This document shows positions 1 through 10,922 of a stretch of 64,000 bases of DNA, piece by piece. The position numbers and the translations under genes were made by a program. Within the stretch, counting starts at the first letter, position 1, and every line of letters begins with the position of its first letter. Source of the DNA: Zopfochytrium polystomum (taxonomy: Eukaryota; Chytridiomycota; Chytridiomycetes; Chytridiales; Chytridiaceae). The stretch lies in assembly GCA_025765615.1 (NCBI GenBank), contig JAIVFJ010000009.1:1-64000 (forward strand), given 5' to 3'. Under the pieces are notes generated by a model. That model worked only from the letters and a program-made list of their open reading frames with translations, ran no database searches and was not told where the DNA came from.

Positions 1-600
1 GGACGGAGGGGCGGCGGGGGCGGCGGTGGTGGTGGTGGTGGGGGGTGGTGGTGTGGTGGGGTGGTGGTGGTGGTGGTGGTGGTGGTGGTGGTGGTGGTGG
101 TGGTGGTGGTGGGTGGTGGTGGTGGGGTTCTTTGGCTGGGGTTGATGGCGGTGCGGGAGGCTTCTTTAGAGGCGGCGGGGCGGCGGGTTTTTCGGCGGCG
201 GCGGCGGGGGTGGTGGTGGTGGTGGTGGCGGCGGTGGTGGTGGTGGGGTGGTGGTGGTGGTGGTTCTTTGGCTGGGTGATGGCGGTGCGGGAGGCTTCTT
301 TAGCGGCGGCGGCGGCGGCGGGTTTTTTCGGCGGCGGCGCGGCGGAGACAGTGGTGGTGGTGGCGGCGGCGGCGGAGACAGTGGTGGTGGTGGCGGCGGC
401 GGGCGGGTTCTTTGGTTTTGGCGGCGGCGACAGCGGCGGTGGCGGCGGATTCTTTAGCGGCGGCGGTGGCGGTGGATTCTTCAGTGGCGGCGGCGACAGT
501 GGTGGTGGCGGCGGTGGATTCTTCATGGCGGCGGCGACAGCGGTGTGGCGGCGGCGGGTTCTTTAGCGGCGGCGGCGACAGCGGAGGCGGCGGCGGCGGG
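1..600. repeat. GGN trinucleotide low-complexity tract
   Basis: Almost pure GGT/GGC/GCG triplets, with an uninterrupted (GGT)n run at about 60-125 and imperfect copies of a GGCGGCGGN block further on. Every long open frame here reads only Gly, Val, Trp, Ala, Ser and Phe homopolymers in several overlapping frames, so I treat it as a satellite-like tract and not as a gene. It decays into ordinary sequence near position 640. Confidence 0.85.
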
Positions 601-640
601 TTTACTAGCATTGCGGAGGCGGCAGCAGTAGCGGGTGTGG

Positions 641-1798
641 AGGAGGCGGCGGGGTTTGAAGATTCGGAGTTCGGTGCAAATAGTAAATATCGCCCGCGGG
701 GCGGCAGGGCGGCGTGTGTTGGGGAGAATCCGTTTTGCAAAAACGCTTAACGTCGATGCAACCCCGCCTGCGATTGGGGAACCACCATTGGAACCCACTC
801 CACTCCTTACCGGGAGTAAGCACCAATTAATCCACACCACCGCCCCAGCAGAGTACGGGAGCAGCGCCAACCTCGCTCCCATCCTTATCCGCAAAAACGA
901 AATGTCTCCCATATGTTTTCCTCTCCTCTTGGAATCACGAATCAGCCGACAAGCCACAAAAATGAAAAGACAAGAGCAATGCAATCCACGGAATGATGGA
1001 ACTGGGTTAATTGACAATAAAGCAAAGATGGCTGCGGGTGCGAGCGGCGAATGCGGCTATTCTAGGTATTGGCGATTATTCTTGCAGACGACGAGCTTGC
1101 AGCAGGCGGCGCGAGTGCGACCGACCGGAGCGTTGGGGCTGAAAGAGGCACCGGAATAGACGAACTGGGGTGGGTGGGGGAGCGGTTTTCGCGTTTGGTG
1201 TGTGGAGAAATTTCAAGTAATCCTCCCCCTGGAAATTGATACACACGCGCACATACACACACACACGTACACACCCCCTCCATCGCGACGGCGTTTTCAA
1301 CCCTTCCCCCCAAAGAATTTTGAAATCAAAGTCAACGCAAAAGCAGTATGTATGCGGTCCCGAGATTGCCAATGCTCAGGGAGCAGCTGAGAGATGTGAG
1401 GGAAGGAGAACGCTTTGCGCGTAAGGTATTTTTTCAGTGTAAGCCTGTCCGGGTCGGTTGGTTGTTGCTGGAGTTCATTCGGCCACAAAATGATTTACGT
1501 AATGATTTTGGTTGAAGAAACAAATCAAGGGTATCCACTTTCCACCAGGAGCGGCCGCACGCACATTCTCCGCTTGAGCGAGGACAAGCACAAAAAAAAA
1601 GCTCCAGGAGGAACCGCACGAGGGCCGGGATGGGGGCGATTGTTTGAGGGGGAAAAATATCGCCGTTGTGGAAGGCGCCACGGAGAAGGTCGAACGGCTC
1701 GCAAGGACGACCGAACGTGTGGAAAAACGAGAGCGGCGAGAGGGAAGTGCAGCACAGTCCTTGCCGTTCCAGCGTCCGCCCACTTGGGGTTTTCCACC

Positions 1799-1829
<31 letters not shown>

Positions 1830-2050
1830 AGCCAAGATGCACGAAGATAGAGTTTACAATCGTTTATTCACAATGCCAATCTCGTCCCCCGGGCTCCCCC
1901 CACCTCCTCCCACTCCACTCTCGTCAGCCTTTAACCGCGCAGTCCGGAAAAATCAAAGAAAAAAAAGTGAAAGAAAAAAGCAAACTCACCGCGAGTCCGG
2001 GCGTCGATATGGCGAGGGGAGAGGTAAACACAGAGAAGATAGAAGGAGAG
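641..2050. other. Intergenic DNA, no gene seen
   Basis: No frame shows a recognisable domain or an intron-exon structure. A short CA-rich stretch lies at about 1236-1280 and an A-rich imperfect AAAAC repeat at about 1798-1833. Confidence 0.6.
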
Positions 2051-2054
2051 AGCG

Positions 2055-2172
2055 AGAGAAGACGGAGAGTGAGAGAGTGAGAGAGTGAGAGAGTGAGAGA
2101 GTGAGAGAGAGAGAGAGAGAAGAGAGATCGAGAGAGACGAGAGAAGACGAGACGAGAGAGAGAGAGAGCCGA
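2055..2172. repeat. (GA)n microsatellite
   Basis: Imperfect GAGA repeat with GTGAGAGA variants, purine-only on the plus strand. It directly precedes the 60-bp tandem array. Confidence 0.85.
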
Positions 2173-2187
2173 AGAGAGAGAAGAAAG

Positions 2188-2890
2188 CACCGCACCGTGT
2201 CGAGATCCAAAGGATTCCAAAACTCGAGCCTGAAGCGAAGAAAACAAAAACATGTGAAAGAAAAAACAAAGCCCGCACCTCACCCGACCTGACAAAAAAA
2301 AAAAATTGAGAGGGTAACGCGAAAACAAAAGACGCAGCCTGGATCGGGCGCTGAGAAGAGGAGAAAGTGAGGTGAAGAAGAAGCAAGGGACCGTACCTCA
2401 AATCGAGGCTGAAAGGCAAAAAAAAAGTGAGGGGAACGGAAAGCCATAAGACGCACCTCAATCAGGCGCTCTGCAAAAAAAAAAGCGAGTGAGGCGAAGA
2501 AGAAACAAGGGACGTACCTCAAATCGAGGCTGAAAGGCAAAAAAAAGTGAGAGGAAACGGAGAAGCAATAGACGCACCTGGCGGGGCGCTGCGAAAAGGA
2601 ATACAAGTAAGGCGAAGAAGAAACAAAGGACGTACCTCATATCGAGGCTGCAGGGAAAAAAGAAAAGTGCAGAGGAAACGGAGAAGCAACGGACGTACCT
2701 CAAATCGAGGCTGAGAGGAAAACAAAAAAAGTGAGAGGGTAATGGAAAAACAAAAGACGCACCTCAATCGTGCGCTGAACAAAAAAGAGGGCAAGTAAGG
2801 CGAAAAGAGAAACAAAGGGACGCACCTCAAACCGAGGCTGAAAGAAGAAAAAAATGAGAGAGAACGGCAAAGCAAAAGAAGCACCAACCA
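2188..2890. repeat. ~60-bp tandem repeat array, about ten units
   Basis: A purine-rich unit of 58-64 bp recurs, anchored by ACGTACCTCA or ACGCACCTCA starting near 2272, 2332, 2391, 2451, 2512, 2572, 2630, 2693, 2757 and 2820. Two subtypes largely alternate: one continues with AATCGAGGCTGA, the other with an ATC-GGCGCTG type core. Each is followed by an A-rich stretch and a GTGAGG-like segment. The minus strand is open because stop codons are rare in such sequence; the resulting Phe/Leu/Ser-rich peptides shift frame from unit to unit, so I do not call a gene. Confidence 0.8.
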
Positions 2891-3602
2891 ACGAAAAACG
2901 AAGAAAAAAGGGGGGGAGGATAGAAAGGGAAGGGAGAGCGGACCGACGGACGAGCGAAGGCGAAGTCTGTCGAGATGAAAAGAAGAGGAATTAGGAGCGA
3001 GATCGGAGACGCGACTGAAAAAAGAAAGGGACTTATCCTCTCCAAAGCCTGTCGATTGAAGCTTGCCGATCGGTACCGTGTGCCGTGTGCCGTGTGCCGA
3101 CCATATCGCGAGCTGCCTACGATTGCCAAGGGGCTAAGAAGGTCAGAGGTGAGTTCGGGCCCGTAGGGAGTGGCGCAGGGCGAAGGGCGGGGGGGGGGGA
3201 AGAGGAGGAGGGGGCAAGGTTTGTGTGGAACAGGCCCGGGGGGTGGGCCCATATTTATACCTTGGGGGGGGGGTCAGGAAGACCTGGGCAGCCCCCACGA
3301 GCGCGAGGAGAGCCAAGAGCGAGACCTCCAGACAGACAGTGCCGCGTCCAGAAACAATCGCAAAAAGCAGAAAAGAAACACAAGCTTACGCACCCAGCAG
3401 GTTTTTAGAGGGGTCAGTCTCTGGCGGCCGATCCGCGTGCCACTACTGGGTTCCCGACGCCAAATTCCTGCTTTTCATATAAATATAAAATGCCAAAAGA
3501 GAAAGAGAAACAAGAAAGAAAAAAAAAAAAAGAGCTGACATGTCAGTCAGTGGTGCTGGGCTGTTGCTCACTCTGGCTTTCAGGCTCCGACGGACACTTC
3601 TT

Positions 3603-3603
<1 letters not shown>

Positions 3604-3645
<42 letters not shown>

Positions 3646-3646
3646 G
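3604..3646. repeat. (CTGT)n microsatellite
   Basis: About ten uninterrupted CTGT units on the plus strand, followed after a short gap by GGTCGGTC-type runs to about 3725. Confidence 0.9.
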
Positions 3647-3757
3647 GCGGTCTGCCGTTATTTGGGGGGCGGTGTGTGTCGGTCGGTCGGTGTGTGTCCG
3701 CACGCGTCCGGTCGGTCGGTCGGCCGAGCCGCCGATGGGACTCGCAGCGAGCTCGCG

Positions 3758-3822
3758 TGGAGGAGGAGGTGGAGGACGAGGAGAAGGAGGAGAAGGAGGA
3801 GAAGGAGGAGAAGGAGGAGGAG
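3758..3822. repeat. (GGA)n / GGAGAA minisatellite
   Basis: Purine-only GGAGGA tract with repeated GAGAAGGAG units. Confidence 0.85.
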
Positions 3823-6800
3823 GAGCGAGCTCCGCTTGCCGGCCTGCCGGAACCCGCGCGGGGGGGCGTTGATCTTCATATGCTGCTAGCTGTGTGGGTG
3901 AGGGCGGGCTCGCGTAACCCGGTTGACTCCATCTCGGTGCAAATGCAACTGTCCGTCAGCTGCCTGCCCCAGTTAGCCCCGAACCACCATTCTCGCTTCT
4001 CTCCACATCCGCAAAAGTCGCAAGCCGTTTGGGGAAAGTACCGTTCTTGGGTGATCCCTTTTGGCACCAGAGTCGTCTCTTGCAGATAAGAACTCACTTC
4101 TTTCTTCTGTTTATCCTGTGATTTCAATGGCTTCATCGCAAGGACCACGAGCCGAGCTGCCCCTTCCATCCTCAAACTATCCAAACACTGGCGATGTTTC
4201 GCCTGGCATCTCCCAATGTGACCAGATCCTCTCATCTTTCCGGCTTTTGGCGTCTCCCCCCCCCACAATTATGTAACCTTCGCTTTCCCCAAATCACGAT
4301 CGGCTGAAATGAATCCGGAGTGCTCACTCGGCTGTTTCATCAAAAGGAACGCGCGTCCCGCCGTCCTTCGTACAATCGGACCGATAAGTACTACCGACCC
4401 CTTTTTTTTTCTAGTCTGAAGATGAACCCTGATTTTTTTTCGCTTACTCTCTTTCCCAGGACGGCTTGCAACAAGATCTATCTGCGTCCAGTTCCGTCCG
4501 ACTTCCTTGGTTTGCCACTATCTGTCTTCCAAGGCCCCGCACACAGCCGCCGCGTGGAGGACCTCCTCAGAGGCCTGTCTCAGCGCCCGGACCCCGCGCG
4601 GCGACGCCCCCCGAGCAGCGCACGTGGAGGAGGGAGGAGCTCCTGCTTTTCTGTCTGCTCGTGCCGCCACTCTCCGGCTGTCTTCACCGGGACCCGTCGT
4701 AATTTTCTTATGCGGCTGTTAGCCGATGGCGGACCCGCGTGACGGTATGACGCCATCCCGGTAAAATGCAAGCGTCCTTCAGTCTCTGCCCATTTTTACC
4801 CACGCGGGCAACCGGAACAATTAACTCCCCGCCAGCAACTGCATAAAATTGAGAGAAACGCGCCCTGGTGTCAGTTTCATTGGACACTAGTCACTTTTGC
4901 TTCTTTAACCCTAACGGAACTCTATCGCTTGAATCACCCTCCCAGATTCTCCGATCAAGGCACTCGAATTTAATGTGGTGGCCCGAAGATGAAAAGCTTG
5001 CAGCAGGTGCACATCCTGAGACGTCTAAAGCTGCGATCAAGTCAGTATCGCTCAAACGCGCGGCCGAAACGTTTGGACATACGTCCACCAGTCAATTCGG
5101 TCAAATGCAAGTCACCCCCCAAGTGAACTCCTTGGTGAATTCTAATCATTCTTCTCTCTGACAGCTTTCATCGGTTCATCGGCCTTTCCCGTCCTTCTGG
5201 TTGCAAAAGAGGAATGCACGAAAGTAAGACCGTTTGTAATGACCGCAAGTTGCACGAAATACCAAGGAACGCGAGACACAAACCCGGCACGCCGCAAGCC
5301 AAACATGACTCCGTTGTTTGTCGCGCTTAGCCACCCTGACTTGGTCTTGGCGAGGTCGCTCCCTGTCGTCGTGCAGCGGCGAGGGGCGGCGGCGATTGCA
5401 GCTGCTTGGATCCATTCAGTCGCCGTATATAACCTTGTTGTGAGGGCACAATCCTCCTTCAGTTCCAAACTGCCCGGCAAACCCTCCTCTCCCGCCAATC
5501 GTTGACCCTCCTTCTCCAAATGATCTGGGATCCTTCCACAGAGCGAGCATCCCGTCGTCCAGTTCTCCGCGATTGCTGCTGTGCTGGTTACGGGATTACA
5601 AGGAGCATCTTTTGGCTGTGCCCCTTTCAAGGACAGCGCCCTGGGCAGCGCGCCCGCCCGCCAAGTCCTTCCCATTCCGTCCTATTACCCTTCCCCACTC
5701 TCTTCCTGCCTCCCTCCCCGCTCCAAAGATCTCGATCCTCAACTCTTCCTGCTGATTGTGTTGCCCGAAGGATTGATTACTTGGGTTTTATCTCGCATAA
5801 CCAAGTTTCGGCAAACCAAACTTCCGTCCGATTCGTAAAAGTTCACCCCTGCTTCACTCTCGGCGACCCCTCGGCCACATTCTTCAAAGTCTGAGTCCCT
5901 GCTCCACTGAGTCTGAAGCCTTTTGGGCCAGTAACTTGGACTTTTATTAAGAATTCAGGCGCAGGTTTTAGATTGACTATCTTGATTTGTTGAAGAAATG
6001 CAATCAAAGAGGAGCTCCAAAGATTCTGAGTTTTACCCCTCCTGCGCGCACCGCTGCTTTTGGACGGTTAACTTGGAGATCCGAAACCATACCTGGGCGA
6101 GTAGCTCGGAGAGTCTTTTTTTATTTTTTATTGGGGGACTACTTACCTCAATAAAGATTACCATCTACTAGGGTGCTGATCTACTTATTCCAGGTGGGGT
6201 TAACTTGGACATTTTGAGTATTTCCGGCTTGCAAAACCTTCTCCTTCCATTCGTGATTCGTACTTTCCTATTGGATCTTAATTGCTTCCAAAAGCGGGAT
6301 TGAGCCTGATTGCTTCTAACGCGCTTCGGCGTTCGGTATTTGTGGACAATAACATTTTTTTGACTCGCTGCACCGTCTTTTTACATGGTGTCAAGGACCG
6401 CACCCGTCAGTTTGTGCGGCGCGCAGTCATTTCTGCCGGCGGTTTTGTTTGAAGAACGTGGGTCCTCCTAGCCTCTCAACCAAACGCATTGGATGCTCCG
6501 TATCTCCTTTCCTCCTCCTTATTTCTTTTGAATCCTTCTCATTTCGCCCCATATCGGCCGAGGAAGTTTGGGTTCTTTAATCTGTTAGGATGGCGTGAAA
6601 AAAGGAATTTCAAAAAGTATTCTGTTTTTCGCCACGTCGCGCTTTTGCGCTACGAGGCATCCATTGAAGTCCAGGAAGGCGAGTAAGGAATGAGGGAGGC
6701 AAGCGCAAAAAGCCACATCGACTTCACAAAACCGGTAGGCGGCCACGCAGACTCAACAAACGAATCGCCCTACACACCAACGCAGCAGACGGCCTGTGCG

Positions 6801-7239
6801 CTCGATCTCGCAAAGCGAGATGATGAGGCTTTCGAGGTGTGTGATGGTGAACGATGGCGGAGGCCTGGTGCGCTTTAAGAATCTCGTTCAACGGCGGGCA
6901 CGGACCACGCAGAACAAGACTTTGGCGCAATGGAGCCTGTCGAGACAACGTCACTGCGAAGGACAGTGGAAAAATGGCGCGAATCCAAGCCTGCATCATC
7001 GCCGTGGCTGCAGCCAGATGGCTCGTGGAAATCAACAGACGAGGTTGGAGTGTCCGAAAGCTGTCCAAAAAGGGTATCCCGAAGATGCGGACGCTGTTCG
7101 TTCAGAAGGAGATTGCTCTTCAATGAAGCTTTCGTCAGTGTCTTTATGCAAGAGTTTCAAGCGGCCCAGCTCCCACTGTTAAATTTTTGCGAAAGACTGA
7201 GTCTAAGCATCAACACAAAGACGTCCTTACCTCATGCGA

Positions 7240-8570
7240 CTCACAACTCCAGCTTCGTAGTCACCACCGCTGCCGCCAGAGACTGCTCCAGCAGCACCAC
7301 CAGCAATAACACGGGTTGCGGTTCAGCTGAGGTCGTTCAAGTTCCAAAATGCGTACAGGGGTAAAAAAACAAAATTCCAAACCGGCAAAGCACAGAAGAA
7401 CACAAGCATCCATGGAAGGAGCGGCACGAGCCACTTGTGCTCGCGGTCCACAACTCTTCCTTTGATGCGATACATGCAAAAGCATCCCTGCATGCAAGTG
7501 GCGCATCCAAAAACCGACTCCAAAGCTTTCCCCAAATGATGAGTGATCAAATACTCGTACACTTGAATTTTGGTGACTGAGTCTTGCTCCCAAACCGTGT
7601 GTCGCCGCAGCGCCCATGAGCTTTTCGTCATTCAAATGAGCTACGATCATGTACTCGAGAGAGTCCGTCGCTACCTTGGTGTCAGCGTCGACCATCAGGA
7701 CAAGTTCATTGGCGCTGGCGTTCACTCCGGTGATGATTTGAACCTGTCGCGCAAAATAAAGTCCAGAGCGGTCATGGGTTGACCTTCCAGCATCATACTC
7801 CGCAGAAACTTCAGGATGAGTTGCGAGTCACGTTTCCCACGGTTGTCGGGCCGATTTGAATGGAGTTGCTCATCTTCCGTTCCACACTTGATTATGGCAA
7901 TGATTGGGAGAGCAGCCATTGCTGCTGTGAAAGTCTCCTCCATACTAAGAAACCACGTGAGAAACGAGTCACTTTTTGCAGTGGTGATTTTGCAAGTTTT
8001 CCTCACCACTTTTCCCTGGTTGTTGGCGTTTATTCCATCACCAACCGACGAATAATACTTCAGGTCGTGAGAGTCGTTGAGCAAGGGATGGATATCAATC
8101 AAATTGATGATGGTTTCGGGAGTTGACAAAGCGCTTCCGCCGTCGGCAACGACAAAGAGGAGCTTGTGAGTGCTTGGGTAAGTTGTGCTGGAGAGTGACT
8201 CCAATGTTCCCCGATTAACAGCTTCGCCTTCTGCATAGCAAGTTACGAGGAGAGTGCAAAATAGATCCTCGGCTGTGGCGATTCGCTGTCCAGCATGGGG
8301 TTGGTCCACCCACAGTTTGTACGCTGGGTTGAATGAACCATCAAACGTGCCTTGCCGCTTTCCGGACGTCGTCGTATCGCATACTCTGACATGAACCAGT
8401 GAAACTTTACCGCCATGCAGCAAACGAACGCACCGGCGAACCCTTCTGTGCCGAACAAGACCAGACGCAATAGGTCAGTTAACTTACGTCTCAAAACAAC
8501 GGCCTTAATCAAAGCATTAAGACTCCCAGATGCAAATTTCGTCACAAAGAGGTGACCCGAACGGTCGTGA
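7240..8570 (-). pseudogene. Chitin synthase (class V-type), C-terminal catalytic half, broken
   Basis: In reading order on the minus strand: a membrane segment ending MAVKFHWFMSEY (about 8400), then GTFDGSFNPAY, LVTCYAEGE (about 8240), PIIAIIKCGTEDE (about 7900), NRGKRDSQ, ELVLMVDADTKV (about 7685), [19 protein letters not shown] and [10 protein letters not shown]. These are the UDP-GlcNAc-binding and catalytic motifs of division-2 chitin synthases, membrane enzymes that polymerise chitin for the wall. Two introns are still recognisable (one near 8440-8485). The frame breaks repeatedly: before QVQIITG (about 7745), at [12 protein letters not shown] (about 7600), before VTKIQVYEY and near 7930. 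After MYRIKG the sequence jumps to the C-terminal membrane segment ([12 protein letters not shown]), so the QRRRW product-binding block is missing. The N-terminal half lies beside it on the opposite strand. Family certain, inactivation very likely. Confidence 0.85.
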
Positions 8571-8574
8571 CGGC

Positions 8575-9560
8575 GCATTTGATTGGTGGCGTTTTATATC
8601 CATTGGGCTTACGTTCTTTCTGTGCAACTGTGTATTTGCGCGATTGAAAATGGAGTCGGGAGTGGTCAAGCAATCTTGTCGCGAAAAGGTACTTGTGTGC
8701 ACTAACGCACTACAGGCATGTCCATTAATCTCACCAAACATCGAACTCAGCTGGCGTCGTGCATCAAAATTTTAATGATCACGCTCCTGGTCGGATTTGG
8801 GAACATTTGGCTTGCAGCTTGCGTGGTGCCCAGATGGAAGCATCTTCCCTGCGGACGAACGCAGCTCTCAATAAGACGGACGGAATAAGTATTGCGTATC
8901 ACGACGGAGTCATAATATTTGGAAGCATCTACGACTTTGGCGACGCTTCCCGGATACTGGATCAAAGCGTTGGCGTCAATTTGACAGCTGACTGGCACGG
9001 CCCAGATATTGATCAGCTTTTCGAGACACCCGCGTCGGCTTGCAGTCCGTTTCCAAGTCCACCACAGCATGCTTGCACTGTGCGAAGCAGATATCCGGGC
9101 GTTCCCGCTCTCGCGGCCCCCACCAAGGATTGCATACCAGTCGCTCTTCTGGACAACCTGAAGCCTCAGGGTACAACCTTCTTTCCGTGGGCCGATATTC
9201 GTGGAACAGGGCTCCTTCGAATACTGGCTTTGGGTCTTTGGTCCTCAACTTGACAGATTACTTCAACACTCCACCAGCCCTTCGGTTTGTCAATAGTTCC
9301 ACCGAAACTGAGGTTATCAATCGATCCGTCGGCTTGGATGCAACGCGCATTTACGCGAACTCTTGGACGAGCTTGGCTGTTGTGAAATGGTTGCAGCAGA
9401 ATTACATGGTCGGACGGTCGGCTGCACTGCGACTCGTGTCATCCAAACATTCTGCCTTCTTTTCGTTCTTATTCTCATCATAGTCCGATTTTCGCAACTG
9501 AACTTCGCCGCCTGTTCTGTTGCTCAGCCTTTGCAATGGCTCCATCAAGACTTTTTTTAT
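8575..9560 (+). pseudogene. Chitin synthase (class V-type), N-terminal half, inverted and broken
   Basis: The plus strand reads FDWWRFISIGLTFF then KMESGVVKQSCREK (8578-8690), a hydrophobic helix ILMITLLVGFGNIWL (about 8770-8815), and the cytochrome-b5-like stretch IAYHDGVIIFGSIYDFGD with GPDIDQLFETP (8890-9030). Further on come LVLNLTDYFNTP, LDATRIYANS, a QQNYMVG/TVGC block (about 9240-9430) and a transmembrane segment FCLLFVLILIIVRF (about 9450-9490). This is the usual order of the region in front of the catalytic domain of class V-type chitin synthases, where a small b5-like domain sits between membrane helices. Pieces fall in different frames, so it is not translatable as one protein. It stops at the same membrane segment where the minus-strand half begins. 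Confidence 0.7.
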
Positions 9561-9599
9561 GCGCGGTTGATGATTCCGCTCTCACAGCGGTAACCATAT

Positions 9600-10900
9600 C
9601 CCGTTGGACAGCTGAGTAGAACTCGACAAAGGCGTTTCCTCCGACAACTCCAACCCTTTTATAGTGCCGCGGTTGTGGTCAGTGAGGAAGCTACAGAATT
9701 GCGGCGCCTCCAACGCGGGCGCTCCCTTTCGCGGTGGCATGCCGTGGTGCACTCAGAATACAAGTAATATTTGACAAATGACGAATGATTGCTGCGTTGC
9801 TTGCCATACGAGGCACCGAAGGTCCCTGCCGACGTGTTTTGTGAGACTCTTGCTTGTAAAGGATGAAGTGGGGCTGGGGGGTTTGGATCGATGCACTTGT
9901 TTTGTTAAGCAGCAACACGCGAGCGCTTTGTACTAGCCCGGAAGCAACGCGACTTAAAACTGATCACGTCTTGGATTCGGCGTGTCCGTTTCCGCTTCCA
10001 ATAGCGCTGGTTGCTTGTTGCAAAGGTACCAGCACGGCTTTCGTGGGGGTACCGTCAAATGTCGTCGATGCCAGATGCCACTTACCTCCAGTGACGGAGA
10101 CGGGAGGGGGGAGTGTGATGTGTGATCAGGGCAACGCGACGCGTGCGCAATTTTCTGTTTTCATGTTGAGGAAGTCGCGGTTTGCATGCGTACCTGCGTC
10201 TGGTGAGCTGGGACGAACGCTGAGGTTGATCCGAACTGCTTTTGATGGGCTGGTTGGGTAATTGCATATTTTTTATTCCCGCGTCGAAGGAAAACTGAGC
10301 ACTTTCGAAAATGCGAGAAGCCGCATTCCTTACGGAAATGCTGAGCTGTGGACTTCAAATGCGACAGCAATGACAGACAATCCAAATTCAAGCAGTCCAT
10401 GCATTTTGCCGCAAATCGGGAAACTGGCAACACTTTCGGCGGTTGGGCGTGGATCCTCCCTCTAGGCGCAACAGCGAGGCGATTCCTTGTGGCAAACAAA
10501 CAAATAAAGAATGAGGGAACAGCGGACGCGCTGATGTAGGCGGCTTCTTGGTGGGTAGGAGGAGAAACTCATTTGATTTGCTCTGCACCGCGTCTATTGG
10601 CCTCACTGTGCAAAGGCAAGCTTTCGAAAGGGAGAGACACAAGAGGAAGGAAGAGAGGAGAAGGGAACGAGTTGAAGTAGGGGAAAAAGAGAAGGGGGTG
10701 GGGAGGAAACAAACGAGTCCAGTTCGGCACGCTAATCACATAAACAGCAAGAGCAAGGATAACTATGAAAAAGTGCACTTGAAGACGCAACAAACCGCAA
10801 ATTGCAAAAAGGATGAAAGCTGGTGGCTTACGCCAAAAATGAAAAGTTGACAGCAACACAGTTGAGAATGGCAACTGGATGTGGTTTAGACCGTGGAACC
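9600..10900. other. Intergenic DNA, no gene seen
   Basis: No domain, RNA gene or exon structure recognised. The longest frame (9863-10261, plus) has no family resemblance. The 3' flank of the WSC gene lies at the right end. Confidence 0.5.
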
Positions 10901-10922
10901 AAACAATCAAACAGACAGCGAC

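Larger units (their letters stand above)
2895..7235. other. Intergenic / decayed DNA, no supported gene
   Basis: About 4.3 kb without a recognisable protein or RNA gene on either strand. It contains G- and C-rich low-complexity stretches, two microsatellites listed separately, and weakly similar blocks near 3921, 4740 and 5085 (all with a core like GGT-AAATGCAA followed by a C-rich stretch) that may be remnants of an old duplicated element. ORFs of 60-200 codons overlap in several frames and look random. Confidence 0.5.

Noticed and set aside
45..566. Long plus-strand frame rich in Gly, Val and Ala
   Set aside because: It is produced by the triplet repeat; other frames are equally open and no domain is present.
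2188..2890. Possible CRISPR array
   Set aside because: The whole unit is repeated with no unique spacers, and the rest of the window is clearly eukaryotic.
1924..2891. Overlapping minus-strand frames encoding Phe/Leu/Ser-rich peptides
   Set aside because: The tandem repeat lacks stops on that strand. Unit lengths of 58-64 bp shift the frame between units, so no single repeated peptide is conserved.
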